Assembly (NCBI GenBank): GCA_929200485.1
Contig: CAKMZU010000004.1
Span: 4,778-13,331, forward strand
Origin: an uncultured Gammaproteobacteria bacterium
GTDB lineage: Bacteria > Pseudomonadota > Gammaproteobacteria > Pseudomonadales > DT-91
Reading direction: 5' to 3'
DNA: 8,554 nucleotides
Below, in pieces: positions 1-7,920 of this stretch. The notes below the pieces were generated by a model. It was not told the DNA's origin. It did not search any database and saw only the letters and a program-made list of their open reading frames with translations. Both the position numbers and the translations under genes were made by a program. Position 1 is the stretch's first letter; each line of letters starts with the position of its first letter.

Positions 1-2798
1 CATATCAAAAACGGGCGCTTCCTGTCATCGAGTGGTTGATCGATTTGACCAAACGCTCGACAAAAAAAATGATGGTTCGGTTGGTGAAAGGGGCTTATTG
101 GGACTCTGAAATTAAATGGTCACAGCAAGCTGGGCTGGAAGATTTCCCGGTTTTTACACGCAAGGCCAGCACAGATTTAAGTTATATTGCCTGCAGTAAA
201 TTACTGCTTGATGCGCGAGATACCATTTTTCCACAATTTGCGACCCATAATGCGTTGAGTGCTTCAACGATTCTGGCGTTGTCGGGCGATAATCTTGAAG
301 GGTTTGAATTCCAGCGACTCCATGGTATGGGTGAGTCACTCTATGCCAAGGTCTTGGATGAGACGAAAGTGCCTTGTCGTATTTATGCACCTGTAGGTGT
401 GCATGCAGATTTATTGGCGTATCTTGTTCGTCGATTACTTGAAAATGGCGCAAATTCATCCTTTGTGAATGCCATTCTCGATGAGTCCAAGTCATTGGAG
501 CTGCTGTTGATGAATCCGATGGATTCGATAAAACCACTCAACGATAAAACCAATCCTTATATTCTAAAGCCTTGTGCCCTTTTTGATGATAGGAGAAATT
601 CCACGGGGGCAGATCTAACGGATGTTGAATTTTTAGGCCCATTCCAGAAGCGATTATTAAAGCAAGAGCATGCGTTACTATCAATGGCTGCAAAGAAAAG
701 TAATATGCTTCCGGTAAGAAACCCAGCAAATCACCATGAAGTGATCGGGTTTGTTGAGACATTAACACGCAACCAGCTAACGCTTGCGATTAATCAAGCC
801 GAATGTGCGTGGCCAGACTGGCAGCAATTGACCATGCTTGAGCGAGCTAATTGCCTGATCAATCTTGCTGACCTGCTTGAGAAGCACTCAGATCAGTTGA
901 TTGCACTTTGTATAAAAGAAGCCGGCAAAGTGCTTCAAGATGGGATTGATGAAGTGCGTGAGGCGGTGGATTTTTGTCGTTATTATGCCCAAATGGCACA
1001 AACCCCTGCATACAAAGATGCGCAATCAAGGGGGGTGGTGTTGTGTATCAGTCCATGGAACTTTCCTTTGGCTATTTTTCTAGGGCAGGTTGCGGCTGCA
1101 ACTGTGATGGGGAATACGGTGTTGGCCAAGCCTGCCGAGCAGACGTCTTTAATTGCTGAAGTAGCCTTTGAGCTTATGATTCAAGCAGGGTTTCCGCCCA
1201 ATGTTGTTCAGTTGTTGGTTGCCTCGGGTAATGATGTTGGTGAGGTGGTTGTTCCTGATGCGCGTATTGCAGCGGTCATGTTCACAGGTTCGACTGCTAC
1301 TGGGCAAACCATCAATCGGCAGTTGGCCCAGCACCTCGGTCACCAGATTCCATTGATTGCTGAAACAGGCGGTCAGAATTGTATGATCGTTGATTCAACG
1401 GCATTACTTGAGCAAGTCACTGATGACGTAATTGCATCGGGTTTTCAAAGTGCAGGTCAGCGCTGTTCTGCGCTTAGAGTGTTGTTTGTCCAGGAAGACA
1501 TCGCTGATAAGGCCATTGAATTAATTTCGGGCGCTATGCAGGAGCTGGTTGTTGCTGATCCGAAGTGGCTTGCTACAGACGTTGGCCCTGTTATTGATGA
1601 TAAAGCGCTTGCGACGCTTCAAGATCATGTCGATTATCTGGAAGGCCTTGGTGATTCCGCAAAATGTTTATACACCTGTGATGTTGAGGTTTCACATAAT
1701 TTGCATACGTTTTTTGCGCCACGACTTTATGAAATTAAAGAGATTGGATTGCTGACTCGAGAAGTTTTTGGTCCGGTCGTGCATTTGATTCGTTATAAAG
1801 CCGATGCCATGGATGAGGTGATTGAATCGATTAATCGAACAGGCTTTGGTTTGACCATGGGCGCACATACACGGATTGATGACAGAGCGTTGAAGCTGGC
1901 TGCAGCCTCAAATGCTGGAAATATTTATATTAACCGAAATATGATCGGTGCGGTTGTTGGTGTTCAACCGTTTGGTGGGCATGGCTTATCGGGTACTGGC
2001 CCTAAAGCCGGAGGTCCTCATTACCTGGGTCGATTGATAGCAGATGTTAGGCAGATAGAGGCTAAAGCTGATTGTGAGGTGATGGATGTTGATACCCAGC
2101 CATATGCTGATGTTGATGCGTTGTTTTTAACGTCCCGGGAAGTTGGGGAGCACTGGATACACATGCCTTTGGCAGATCGAATCAGTCAGATTCGCATTTT
2201 GGCTGCGCAGTTAGCGGATAGTGAAATGGCGCAATCGAGGCATCTGGATGTTGATCAGAGCCTTGAAAAAGTTAATGCGTGTTTAAATGAAGTCAAATCA
2301 ACCTACGCCCACCCGATGGTTTTACCCGGGCCCACTGGGGAGTCGAATACCTTGCACTTTGCTGCAAGGGGGTGCGTGTTGAATTATGCCTCAACAGAAA
2401 CGTCTTTTCTGGATTGGATGACATCCCTGTTGGCTTCTGCTGTCCTTGGCAATACAGTGATTACTATCGTGTCGGATGTTTTTTATGATGAGGCAAATGT
2501 TTTATTTGATGCTTTCAATCAATCAGGAACAAAGGATCTGATCCAGCTGGCAAAGCGAGAAGACCTGATGGCAATTCTTAAGCATCCGGATTTAAAGGCG
2601 GTGGTATTAAGTAGTGAGTGCCGACTGACCAATAGCATCAAGCAAGTATTAGCGGATAGGGATGGACCCATTTTGCCCATGATTAATGCAGCAAGCAGCC
2701 GCTTTGTCTCATCCATGCTGGTGGAGAAAACTATCAGCATAGACACGACCGCCTCTGGTGGTAACGCTGCTTTAATGGCAATGGAAGATGATGAGTAA
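1..2798 (+). CDS. putA: Bifunctional proline dehydrogenase / P5C dehydrogenase PutA, 5'-truncated by window edge
   Basis: PutA oxidises proline to glutamate in two steps: an FAD-dependent proline dehydrogenase (PRODH) makes P5C, and an NAD-dependent aldehyde dehydrogenase makes glutamate. The frame is open from the first bases (codons from position 3), so the gene starts outside the window; the TTG at 36 is internal. Numbering from that TTG, residues 1-150 are the end of the PRODH barrel, with RLVKGAYWDSEIK, FPQFATHNA, FQRLHGMGE and the Arg132-Arg133 pair that in E. coli PutA binds the proline carboxylate. Residues about 220-660 are the aldehyde dehydrogenase: SPWNF with Asn342, FTGS at 416, AETGG with general base Glu443, and GQRCSALR with catalytic Cys477. 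GTGPKAGGP follows near 653. The last 255 residues are the aldehyde-dehydrogenase-like C-terminal domain of long PutAs, ending in the motif DTTASGGNAALM. No frameshift or missing catalytic residue is visible. Whether an N-terminal ribbon-helix-helix repressor domain exists cannot be seen. The E. coli protein is about 1320 residues, so roughly 30% is missing. Confidence 0.97.
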   Translation, partial: YQKRALPVIEWLIDLTKRSTKKMMVRLVKGAYWDSEIKWSQQAGLEDFPVFTRKASTDLSYIACSKLLLDARDTIFPQFATHNALSASTILALSGDNLEGFEFQRLHGMGESLYAKVLDETKVPCRIYAPVGVHADLLAYLVRRLLENGANSSFVNAILDESKSLELLLMNPMDSIKPLNDKTNPYILKPCALFDDRRNSTGADLTDVEFLGPFQKRLLKQEHALLSMAAKKSNMLPVRNPANHHEVIGFVETLTRNQLTLAINQAECAWPDWQQLTMLERANCLINLADLLEKHSDQLIALCIKEAGKVLQDGIDEVREAVDFCRYYAQMAQTPAYKDAQSRGVVLCISPWNFPLAIFLGQVAAATVMGNTVLAKPAEQTSLIAEVAFELMIQAGFPPNVVQLLVASGNDVGEVVVPDARIAAVMFTGSTATGQTINRQLAQHLGHQIPLIAETGGQNCMIVDSTALLEQVTDDVIASGFQSAGQRCSALRVLFVQEDIADKAIELISGAMQELVVADPKWLATDVGPVIDDKALATLQDHVDYLEGLGDSAKCLYTCDVEVSHNLHTFFAPRLYEIKEIGLLTREVFGPVVHLIRYKADAMDEVIESINRTGFGLTMGAHTRIDDRALKLAAASNAGNIYINRNMIGAVVGVQPFGGHGLSGTGPKAGGPHYLGRLIADVRQIEAKADCEVMDVDTQPYADVDALFLTSREVGEHWIHMPLADRISQIRILAAQLADSEMAQSRHLDVDQSLEKVNACLNEVKSTYAHPMVLPGPTGESNTLHFAARGCVLNYASTETSFLDWMTSLLASAVLGNTVITIVSDVFYDEANVLFDAFNQSGTKDLIQLAKREDLMAILKHPDLKAVVLSSECRLTNSIKQVLADRDGPILPMINAASSRFVSSMLVEKTISIDTTASGGNAALMAMEDDE

Positions 2799-2813
2799 TT
2801 TTGTTAAAAGGTA

Positions 2814-2840
2814 TTAGGGCTTTTTTTGTTAAAGCCCTAA
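2814..2840. terminator. Inverted repeat between convergent genes, probable terminator
   Basis: TTAGGGCTTT (2814-2823) and AAAGCCCTAA (2831-2840) form a perfect 10-bp stem with a 7-nt loop. It lies 15 nt past the putA stop and 26 nt past the stop of the minus-strand lipoprotein gene. On the minus strand the stem is followed by a short U-containing stretch (CCUUUUAA). On the plus strand the following sequence, GAAAATCAAG, has no U-tract. It therefore looks better as a terminator for the lipoprotein gene, and may also serve putA imperfectly. Confidence 0.7.
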
Positions 2841-2866
2841 GAAAATCAAGAAGCAATCCGCTAGGG

Positions 2867-5800
2867 TTATTTAATAGCAGCGTTTGTGATAATTTCCTGT
2901 TCAGATAATGCTCTGTGGTATAACGCTATCTCACCTATTGCCTGGTTCTGTGCCAGCTCGCAGGTTTCGTTATCTTCGTTGTCGGTTTGACATAATGGTT
3001 TGGCATGAAGTCCGGCGATGAAGGGTGAGCCTCCGCCATAACCTGAGTTATTCATTGCAGCCATAATAGGGCTGTTTGAAGCAGGCAGCGTTGTTTGACC
3101 TGCTTCAACCCCGTCAACATAACCACTCATTCGTTGATTTTCACGATCGATAACCAGCGCAATATGATGCCAGCTGCCTGAAGTTAATGCATCGGTCTGT
3201 GTGAAGCTGTAGGCATTGGTGTGCATTAATCGGCTTCTAAAGTTAACTTGAAACGTCAGATCTAAACCCGATTCACCCTCGGTGCATATTTCAAATCCAC
3301 CATAGCGAAGATAGTTTGCTCTGCTTGAAGATTTCCCTAACAAAAGATATGAGTTGCCATCGCCTGTGACTTTTACCCAGCCCGTGACTGTGAAGCTTTT
3401 TTGCCCTGGATCCAGTGCATGACTATGAAGTTGATGCCCTAGTGCATCTTTTGAAAAGTTGCGATCGGCCACTAAGGGAATGGTTACTGCAATGCCTTTG
3501 GCGTGGCTAGTAAGTGTGTCACCCAATGCCAAGTCTTCGGATATTTTCTCAAGTCCAATGGCATTAAGTGATTTGCTTAGCATTAACTGATCAGTGATTT
3601 GATTGTCGGTGAGTTGTTCAGGTATCCAATGGGCTGTCTGGCTATTGGATACTACCTGAATTTGAACAGGCCCTGTGGTTTTCAATCTGCCATCAGTGAC
3701 GATATAGGTAAATTGATCACCACCGATAAATCCTTGAGGGGGTGTGTAATGGAAGACACCATTAATAAGGCTCACAGTGCCACCTTCTTTGGTTGTGCTG
3801 TCATAATCGCTGATGGAGAGTGAGTCACCGTTGACATCATAATCATTGCCTAACACATCAATTGTCCCCGGCTCATCCTGATAGACGGTTAGGTAGTCTT
3901 TAAATGCTGCAGGCAACATGGGGTGTTCAATTGGTGTGACAGGTTGAAATTTTGTGCCAGTCTGAAGACGTCTAAGCGTTTGCCGAGATTGCATGTTGCT
4001 CATATGTGGGCCTGGCGCCATGATCTGGTAATCATTGTCCGTTTGTTCATTGTGACCCATCCCCATGTTGTGGCCTATTTCATGGGTATACCCCCAATGA
4101 ATTGTGAAGTCTGCAACGCAGCCAATCCAGTCGCCGCCTCCCCAGCAATAGCCACCGCCAGCTGGGTCTTGAAAATCAATGGAGAAGTTGGTGCTGTCTT
4201 TAGGTGCCGGTCTTGATTGCATGCCGTCGGCTGTGGAGTCGCCATGTTGCTCAACAATGGCTTGCCCCATATCCCAACGAAGTCCTGTTTTTTGCGCCCA
4301 AACATAGTCGGTTTCGTTTATATGACCCTCCATCTGAGCCAGCGCATCAAGAAGATTACTATTAGCACGATTGGCAAACTGACTTGCTTCATGAAGGAAT
4401 CTGACTCTAGAGAGATAGTTATGGAAGTTGCCCTCTGGCTCAGGAACATAAAACTGATTGTTGGTGATTTCTGGAATCGACACATCCATTGAACGATCAA
4501 AAGTGGATGTTTCATTATTACCAAGTTTTGTTGAGTCGATATGTTCTTCAACTGAATGGCGGATAAAGGCGATATTTCTGTCACCTCGCCAGAGTGTAAG
4601 ATGCAGGGTTCCTTTGGCATCAATAACGCCGGTTACAGTTAAAAATGGATCGTTTTCAACAATGCCCCGGTAAGTTCTAGGTTCAGGCATAGGAATGACA
4701 GGTTGATATTGCTGCTGACGCCTTGAATCAAAGGTCAGAAATTGAAAGTCAGGCGATCGAACAGAATGCTTTTCGAGTGTTATCTGGTGCTCAATGTCAT
4801 TATACAGGACACTAATATCCAGCCGCTGAGGTAATGCTTCACCTGCAGTTTTTGTTGGATCGGTAATGACGGTTGGCAGTTCAATTGCGCTTGATGACCA
4901 AATTGTTCCTTGAGGTGTTTCGATCGCGACTCTAAAATGATAGGTTTTGCCTGCTGTCAGTCCGTCGATCTCAATAGTATGATCACCTTCGGTAAAAACG
5001 TTTACATTCTTATTGAATTGCCAGCCGATATCCGTAGGGCCAGCATCCATTTCGCCATAAAAGATAGTAACAGTGGCGTTATCAACGTTTTGTAATAATT
5101 TGAACTCAATCGATGCTGTTGAGTTATCGTTTGCAAAGCCAGATTGAGTTGCTGAACGAATAAATGCTCGCGATGGCATGACCTCGTTATAGGGAACAAG
5201 ATATTTTCCCGTGAGGAGCATCTTCTCATCCATGTGCTCGCCTTTAAATGCGACAGATAGATGGCTGTCACCACCAATATCCTGATGAATGGCTTCAATA
5301 TAGTAGTATCGTCCTTTTTCGAGAAAGACATTATCAATATCGGTGCTGTAGTCGTGATACTCTTCAAGGCCAGTCCATCCGGAAATGCTTGCAATCATGC
5401 GTGTATTTTCAGGGCTTAAATCATTGCTTAGTTTAACAATGCTTTGATCATCAGATGCCACCCAGAAACGATAGTTGCCCGTGACAGGGACAGTTAAAAA
5501 ACCGCGGACACGTTGCGTATAACGACTGCCTAAATTATAAGGGCTTTGAAAGTGTGTTAATTTGTTGATGCTGCTCTCAGGCTGTATGAAATCAAACTCT
5601 TTGAGGGTTGTTGGGCTTGTGGATGACCAGATCTCCTGAAAAACGCCTTTTTTGGAACCGTCGAACTGATAAATTTGTACGGGGATTTCAGTTGAATGTG
5701 TTTGATTGGAAGCTTCAATCTGAAGAGAAACTCGCTTTATGTGGCTAGGTAACACTTTAGTTAACGTTAATTTTCCATCATTAGTCAGTGAAAAATATTC

Positions 5801-7654
5801 TGCATGGCTACTTGGTTGAATTGTTAGGTTGACCGCTTGAGCATCCGTTGCAGTCACCGAGATTTGACCAACAAACGTGCCTTTATCAGCTAGAGTTGTT
5901 AAGCCAAACTGGTAAATTGATCCATTAATAAAAGGCTTGCCTTCCAATATGCTTTCAGTCGTTGCTTTTATGGAGTCAGAAACAGAAGTATTACCCACAA
6001 AATCGAGTGCTTCGATCTTCAATTGATAGGTGGTATTAGGAGTTAGATTAGTCAGTTTGGCTTGAGTTTCGTAGGTTGCCAGAGCAAAAATGTTATCAAG
6101 GAAGACTCGATACAATACAGGCGGTTGTTCTTGGCTTCCAGTCCATTCTAGTTGCACAGAGGTTGGAGTAGAGTCAAAGACATTGAGTGCAGTCGGTACT
6201 TCTGGCGCTGTATAATCGTCAATGCGAACAATTTTTGTTTCAATAATGCCTGACTGGTTGCCACTTTCGTCCTGCGCAATGACTTCAAATCGGTAGTGTT
6301 TATTGCCCTCAAGGTCAGTAATTGGCAGCTCAAGATCAGCTGTGCTTGAGAGCAGTTTACCATCAAGTGTCACGATATATTTATCGATGCCTCGATTATC
6401 AACAGCCGCTCGCCAACTCAAAATACCGGAAGATTCATTGGTGTCTATCCACTTTAGGTCAATGACAGGGTCAGGTGCAATAAAATCCAGTGGAAGTCTA
6501 AGGTGATCATCTCGGATCAGCTGTCGATCAAAGCCAGGTCCTGACCAGGCAACGGATAAATGATCACCGCCGCGAGATTCAGTCATGAGCGCTCTTATAA
6601 TATAAATGCTATCTTTTTCAAGGTTTAACTTTGTTGATTTCTGCGAAGGCCGCAGATCGTAATTATCTTCATTAACCCATGAACTGACACTGGCAATGGG
6701 CTCACCTTCTGCTTCTCCGAGTTTGAACAGATAAAGTTCAGACTCATCATCCGAGGCAATCCAGAATTGATAGTCACCTGAAGCCGGTGGCAGCAGGTAT
6801 GCTTCCATTTTTTGTCCGTAGTTTGCTCCATAATCAGTGGGTGATTTAAAATGGGTTTCTTTGCTGATATCTGTGGGGCGGTCGGGGAAAATTTCAAGTA
6901 CTTTTAACGTATTAATGTCTACATTAATGCTGCTATCTGAGTAGACGGCTCTGAAGATGCCCTTCTGATCAATGTTTGATGCAGTTGGTAGGGTGCCGAT
7001 GATGATCTCAGAAAAGGTTTTGCTGAATCCATCAGAGGCACTGACGGTTAACGCAGAGACTTGTCTTGCCGCAGAGTTCGCTGATTTGTTTAATGTCAAC
7101 TGTCCTTTATTGGTGATCGAAAATAGTCCGAGATTATCAGTTTCAATGGCAAAGGTGATAGAATCATCATCAGCGTCTGTCGCTGAAAATGTATGAATGA
7201 CAGAATTGATGGCAAGATCGCTTCGGATCAGAATAGGTTCCGTTCTGGGTTCTATGACTGGGGTGTGGTTGTCTCTTGTTGTTATTGACAACGTGAGTGA
7301 TTTTGATCGTTTGCCTTCTTTGTTTATGGCGGTGAGGGTATAGGTATACCCTTTGTTTGGTGTTAAGCCTGTGTCAGTGAATGATAATAAGTTACTGGGT
7401 AGTGTTTTAACCAGTTTATTGTCTCTTAATATTTCATATTCTTTTGCATCTTTTGAAGCCAGCCAGGAGAGACTGGTCTGGCTTGGTTGGGTGTCGGTTA
7501 ATTCAAGTTTTGACGGCGGTGTAACCTCTGCTTCTGGGTGAGTTTTTCCGTCTTTATCAGCCACTGAGACGCTATTTTCTATATTATTATTGCAAGCGCT
7601 TAGCAATAGTGCGGAAAACAAAAGGCAGAAAATTATTTTTAGCATATCGGCCAT
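2867..7654 (-). CDS. Giant outer-membrane lipoprotein with metzincin protease, PA14, FN3, cadherin-like and LamG domains
   Basis: Up to 1595 residues, probably a cell-surface or periplasm-facing zinc protease tethered by lipid. Residues 1-21 are a lipoprotein signal: a hydrophobic stretch ending LLLSAC with Cys21 as the lipidation site. Asn follows at +2, which under the Lol rule favours the outer membrane. Approximate domains: FN3 46-128; cadherin-like 129-223 (DADDDS calcium-type motif); PA14 229-390; FN3 393-478 and 482-567; cadherin-like 572-663; PA14 668-822; FN3-like 825-930; a propeptide-like segment 933-1050; metalloprotease 1065-1235; cadherin/Ig-like 1240-1336; LamG/concanavalin-like 1390-1595. 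The protease has HEIGHNMGMGH (His1191, Glu1192, His1195, His1201) and a probable Met-turn IMAPG at Met1212. Cys1170 and Cys1179 could form a disulfide. PA14 and LamG domains commonly bind carbohydrate. The substrate cannot be inferred; adhesion plus degradation of polymer or host or prey protein is a guess. It is convergent with putA and divergent from the small membrane-protein pair. A start at 7645 (1592 residues) is preferred, as explained for the ribosome binding site. Confidence 0.93.
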   Translation of the reverse strand: MADMLKIIFCLLFSALLLSACNNNIENSVSVADKDGKTHPEAEVTPPSKLELTDTQPSQTSLSWLASKDAKEYEILRDNKLVKTLPSNLLSFTDTGLTPNKGYTYTLTAINKEGKRSKSLTLSITTRDNHTPVIEPRTEPILIRSDLAINSVIHTFSATDADDDSITFAIETDNLGLFSITNKGQLTLNKSANSAARQVSALTVSASDGFSKTFSEIIIGTLPTASNIDQKGIFRAVYSDSSINVDINTLKVLEIFPDRPTDISKETHFKSPTDYGANYGQKMEAYLLPPASGDYQFWIASDDESELYLFKLGEAEGEPIASVSSWVNEDNYDLRPSQKSTKLNLEKDSIYIIRALMTESRGGDHLSVAWSGPGFDRQLIRDDHLRLPLDFIAPDPVIDLKWIDTNESSGILSWRAAVDNRGIDKYIVTLDGKLLSSTADLELPITDLEGNKHYRFEVIAQDESGNQSGIIETKIVRIDDYTAPEVPTALNVFDSTPTSVQLEWTGSQEQPPVLYRVFLDNIFALATYETQAKLTNLTPNTTYQLKIEALDFVGNTSVSDSIKATTESILEGKPFINGSIYQFGLTTLADKGTFVGQISVTATDAQAVNLTIQPSSHAEYFSLTNDGKLTLTKVLPSHIKRVSLQIEASNQTHSTEIPVQIYQFDGSKKGVFQEIWSSTSPTTLKEFDFIQPESSINKLTHFQSPYNLGSRYTQRVRGFLTVPVTGNYRFWVASDDQSIVKLSNDLSPENTRMIASISGWTGLEEYHDYSTDIDNVFLEKGRYYYIEAIHQDIGGDSHLSVAFKGEHMDEKMLLTGKYLVPYNEVMPSRAFIRSATQSGFANDNSTASIEFKLLQNVDNATVTIFYGEMDAGPTDIGWQFNKNVNVFTEGDHTIEIDGLTAGKTYHFRVAIETPQGTIWSSSAIELPTVITDPTKTAGEALPQRLDISVLYNDIEHQITLEKHSVRSPDFQFLTFDSRRQQQYQPVIPMPEPRTYRGIVENDPFLTVTGVIDAKGTLHLTLWRGDRNIAFIRHSVEEHIDSTKLGNNETSTFDRSMDVSIPEITNNQFYVPEPEGNFHNYLSRVRFLHEASQFANRANSNLLDALAQMEGHINETDYVWAQKTGLRWDMGQAIVEQHGDSTADGMQSRPAPKDSTNFSIDFQDPAGGGYCWGGGDWIGCVADFTIHWGYTHEIGHNMGMGHNEQTDNDYQIMAPGPHMSNMQSRQTLRRLQTGTKFQPVTPIEHPMLPAAFKDYLTVYQDEPGTIDVLGNDYDVNGDSLSISDYDSTTKEGGTVSLINGVFHYTPPQGFIGGDQFTYIVTDGRLKTTGPVQIQVVSNSQTAHWIPEQLTDNQITDQLMLSKSLNAIGLEKISEDLALGDTLTSHAKGIAVTIPLVADRNFSKDALGHQLHSHALDPGQKSFTVTGWVKVTGDGNSYLLLGKSSSRANYLRYGGFEICTEGESGLDLTFQVNFRSRLMHTNAYSFTQTDALTSGSWHHIALVIDRENQRMSGYVDGVEAGQTTLPASNSPIMAAMNNSGYGGGSPFIAGLHAKPLCQTDNEDNETCELAQNQAIGEIALYHRALSEQEIITNAAIK

Positions 7655-7659
7655 TCCTT
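7645..7659 (-). promoter_or_regulatory. Shine-Dalgarno that favours the second ATG of the lipoprotein gene
   Basis: On the minus strand the sequence reads AAGGA then ATGGCCGAT then ATG. AAGGA (7655-7659) directly abuts the first ATG (7654), leaving no spacer, but lies 9 nt before the second ATG (7645), which is normal spacing. Starting at 7645 gives MLKIIF at the N-terminus, with the Lys directly before the hydrophobic core, as in a typical lipoprotein signal. The first ATG would add Met-Ala-Asp, placing an acidic residue in the n-region. The true start is therefore probably 7645. Confidence 0.65.
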
Positions 7660-7834
7660 AAGTAATATAACGCACGGATTGTACTTTTTTCTGTATGTGG
7701 CCTACTGGAAAAAAGAGTGTCCCATTTCTCGCTTTTTGTTTGTGTAATATTGCTGAATCCGGTGATCAAAAGATATTAACTAGAGTCTATTAACACGTAT
7801 GTCAAACACTAAGCTTGAGTAGAGCGGAGAGAAA

Positions 7835-7873
7835 ATGAATCACTCTATGAAGAATAACCATTCTTTTATTTAA
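7835..7873 (+). CDS. Candidate 12-codon mini-ORF upstream of the small membrane-protein pair
   Basis: The ORF encodes MNHSMKNNHSFI and ends at TAA. It is preceded by GGAG (7826-7829) with a 5-nt spacer to the ATG, a good Shine-Dalgarno for so short a frame. Its last codons overlap an AT-rich hairpin (7850-7865), and it ends 47 nt before the TTG of the next gene. It could be a leader peptide or a chance frame. The product resembles nothing I recognise and is rich in Asn and His. If the -10-like element at 7888 is the real promoter of the pair, this frame would not be on that transcript. Confidence 0.2.
   Translation: MNHSMKNNHSFI
7850..7865 (+). other. AT-rich hairpin in the intergenic region
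   Basis: AAGAAT (7850-7855) and ATTCTT (7860-7865) form a 6-bp stem with an AACC tetraloop, followed by TTATTTAA. The stem is AT-rich and weak. A related perfect palindrome, AGAATATTCT, lies at 7889-7898 and is followed by a T-run, so the half-sites could pair in alternative ways in RNA. This could be a weak attenuator, a protein-binding site, or simply AT-rich composition. Confidence 0.25.
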
Positions 7874-7898
7874 TCTTACATTTGGCATAGAATATTCT
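7865..7898 (+). promoter_or_regulatory. Possible promoter and palindromic operator for the small membrane-protein pair
   Basis: TAGAAT (7888-7893) matches five of six bases of the sigma-70 -10 box. At a 17-bp spacing the -35 position (7865-7870) is only TTTATT, a poor match. Transcription would begin near 7900, leaving a short leader that holds the AGGGA Shine-Dalgarno. The 10-bp perfect palindrome AGAATATTCT (7889-7898) overlaps the -10 box, where a repressor could act. I cannot assign it to a known regulator. Confidence 0.25.
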
Positions 7899-7920
7899 TT
7901 TTTACTTAGGGAATTCTATC

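Larger units (their letters stand above)
7655..7920. other. Divergent intergenic region between lipoprotein and small membrane-protein genes
   Basis: This 266-base spacer should hold the promoters of both divergent units. For the lipoprotein (minus strand), -10-like elements TACAAT (minus strand, about 7679-7684) and TATATT (about 7665-7670) are present, but neither has a recognisable -35 at 16-18 bp. The plus-strand side holds the mini-ORF, hairpin and palindrome listed separately. No RNA gene, riboswitch or mobile-element remnant is apparent. Confidence 0.5.

Noticed and set aside
154..537. Minus-strand open frame of 127 codons opposite putA
   Set aside because: The plus frame here encodes the highly conserved proline dehydrogenase core, and the antisense translation has no recognisable features.
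4217..4492. Plus-strand open frame of 91 codons opposite the protease region
   Set aside because: It lies wholly antisense to the metalloprotease coding sequence, whose frame carries clear zinc-site motifs. The frame has no family features and no Shine-Dalgarno that I see.
5002..5394. Minus-strand open frame of 130 codons in another frame inside the lipoprotein gene
   Set aside because: It overlaps the second PA14 domain and adjacent sequence of the intact main frame, so it is a shadow and not evidence of a frameshift.
7883..7900. TTGGCA element resembling a sigma-54 -24 box
   Set aside because: No TTGC-type -12 element follows at the required spacing.
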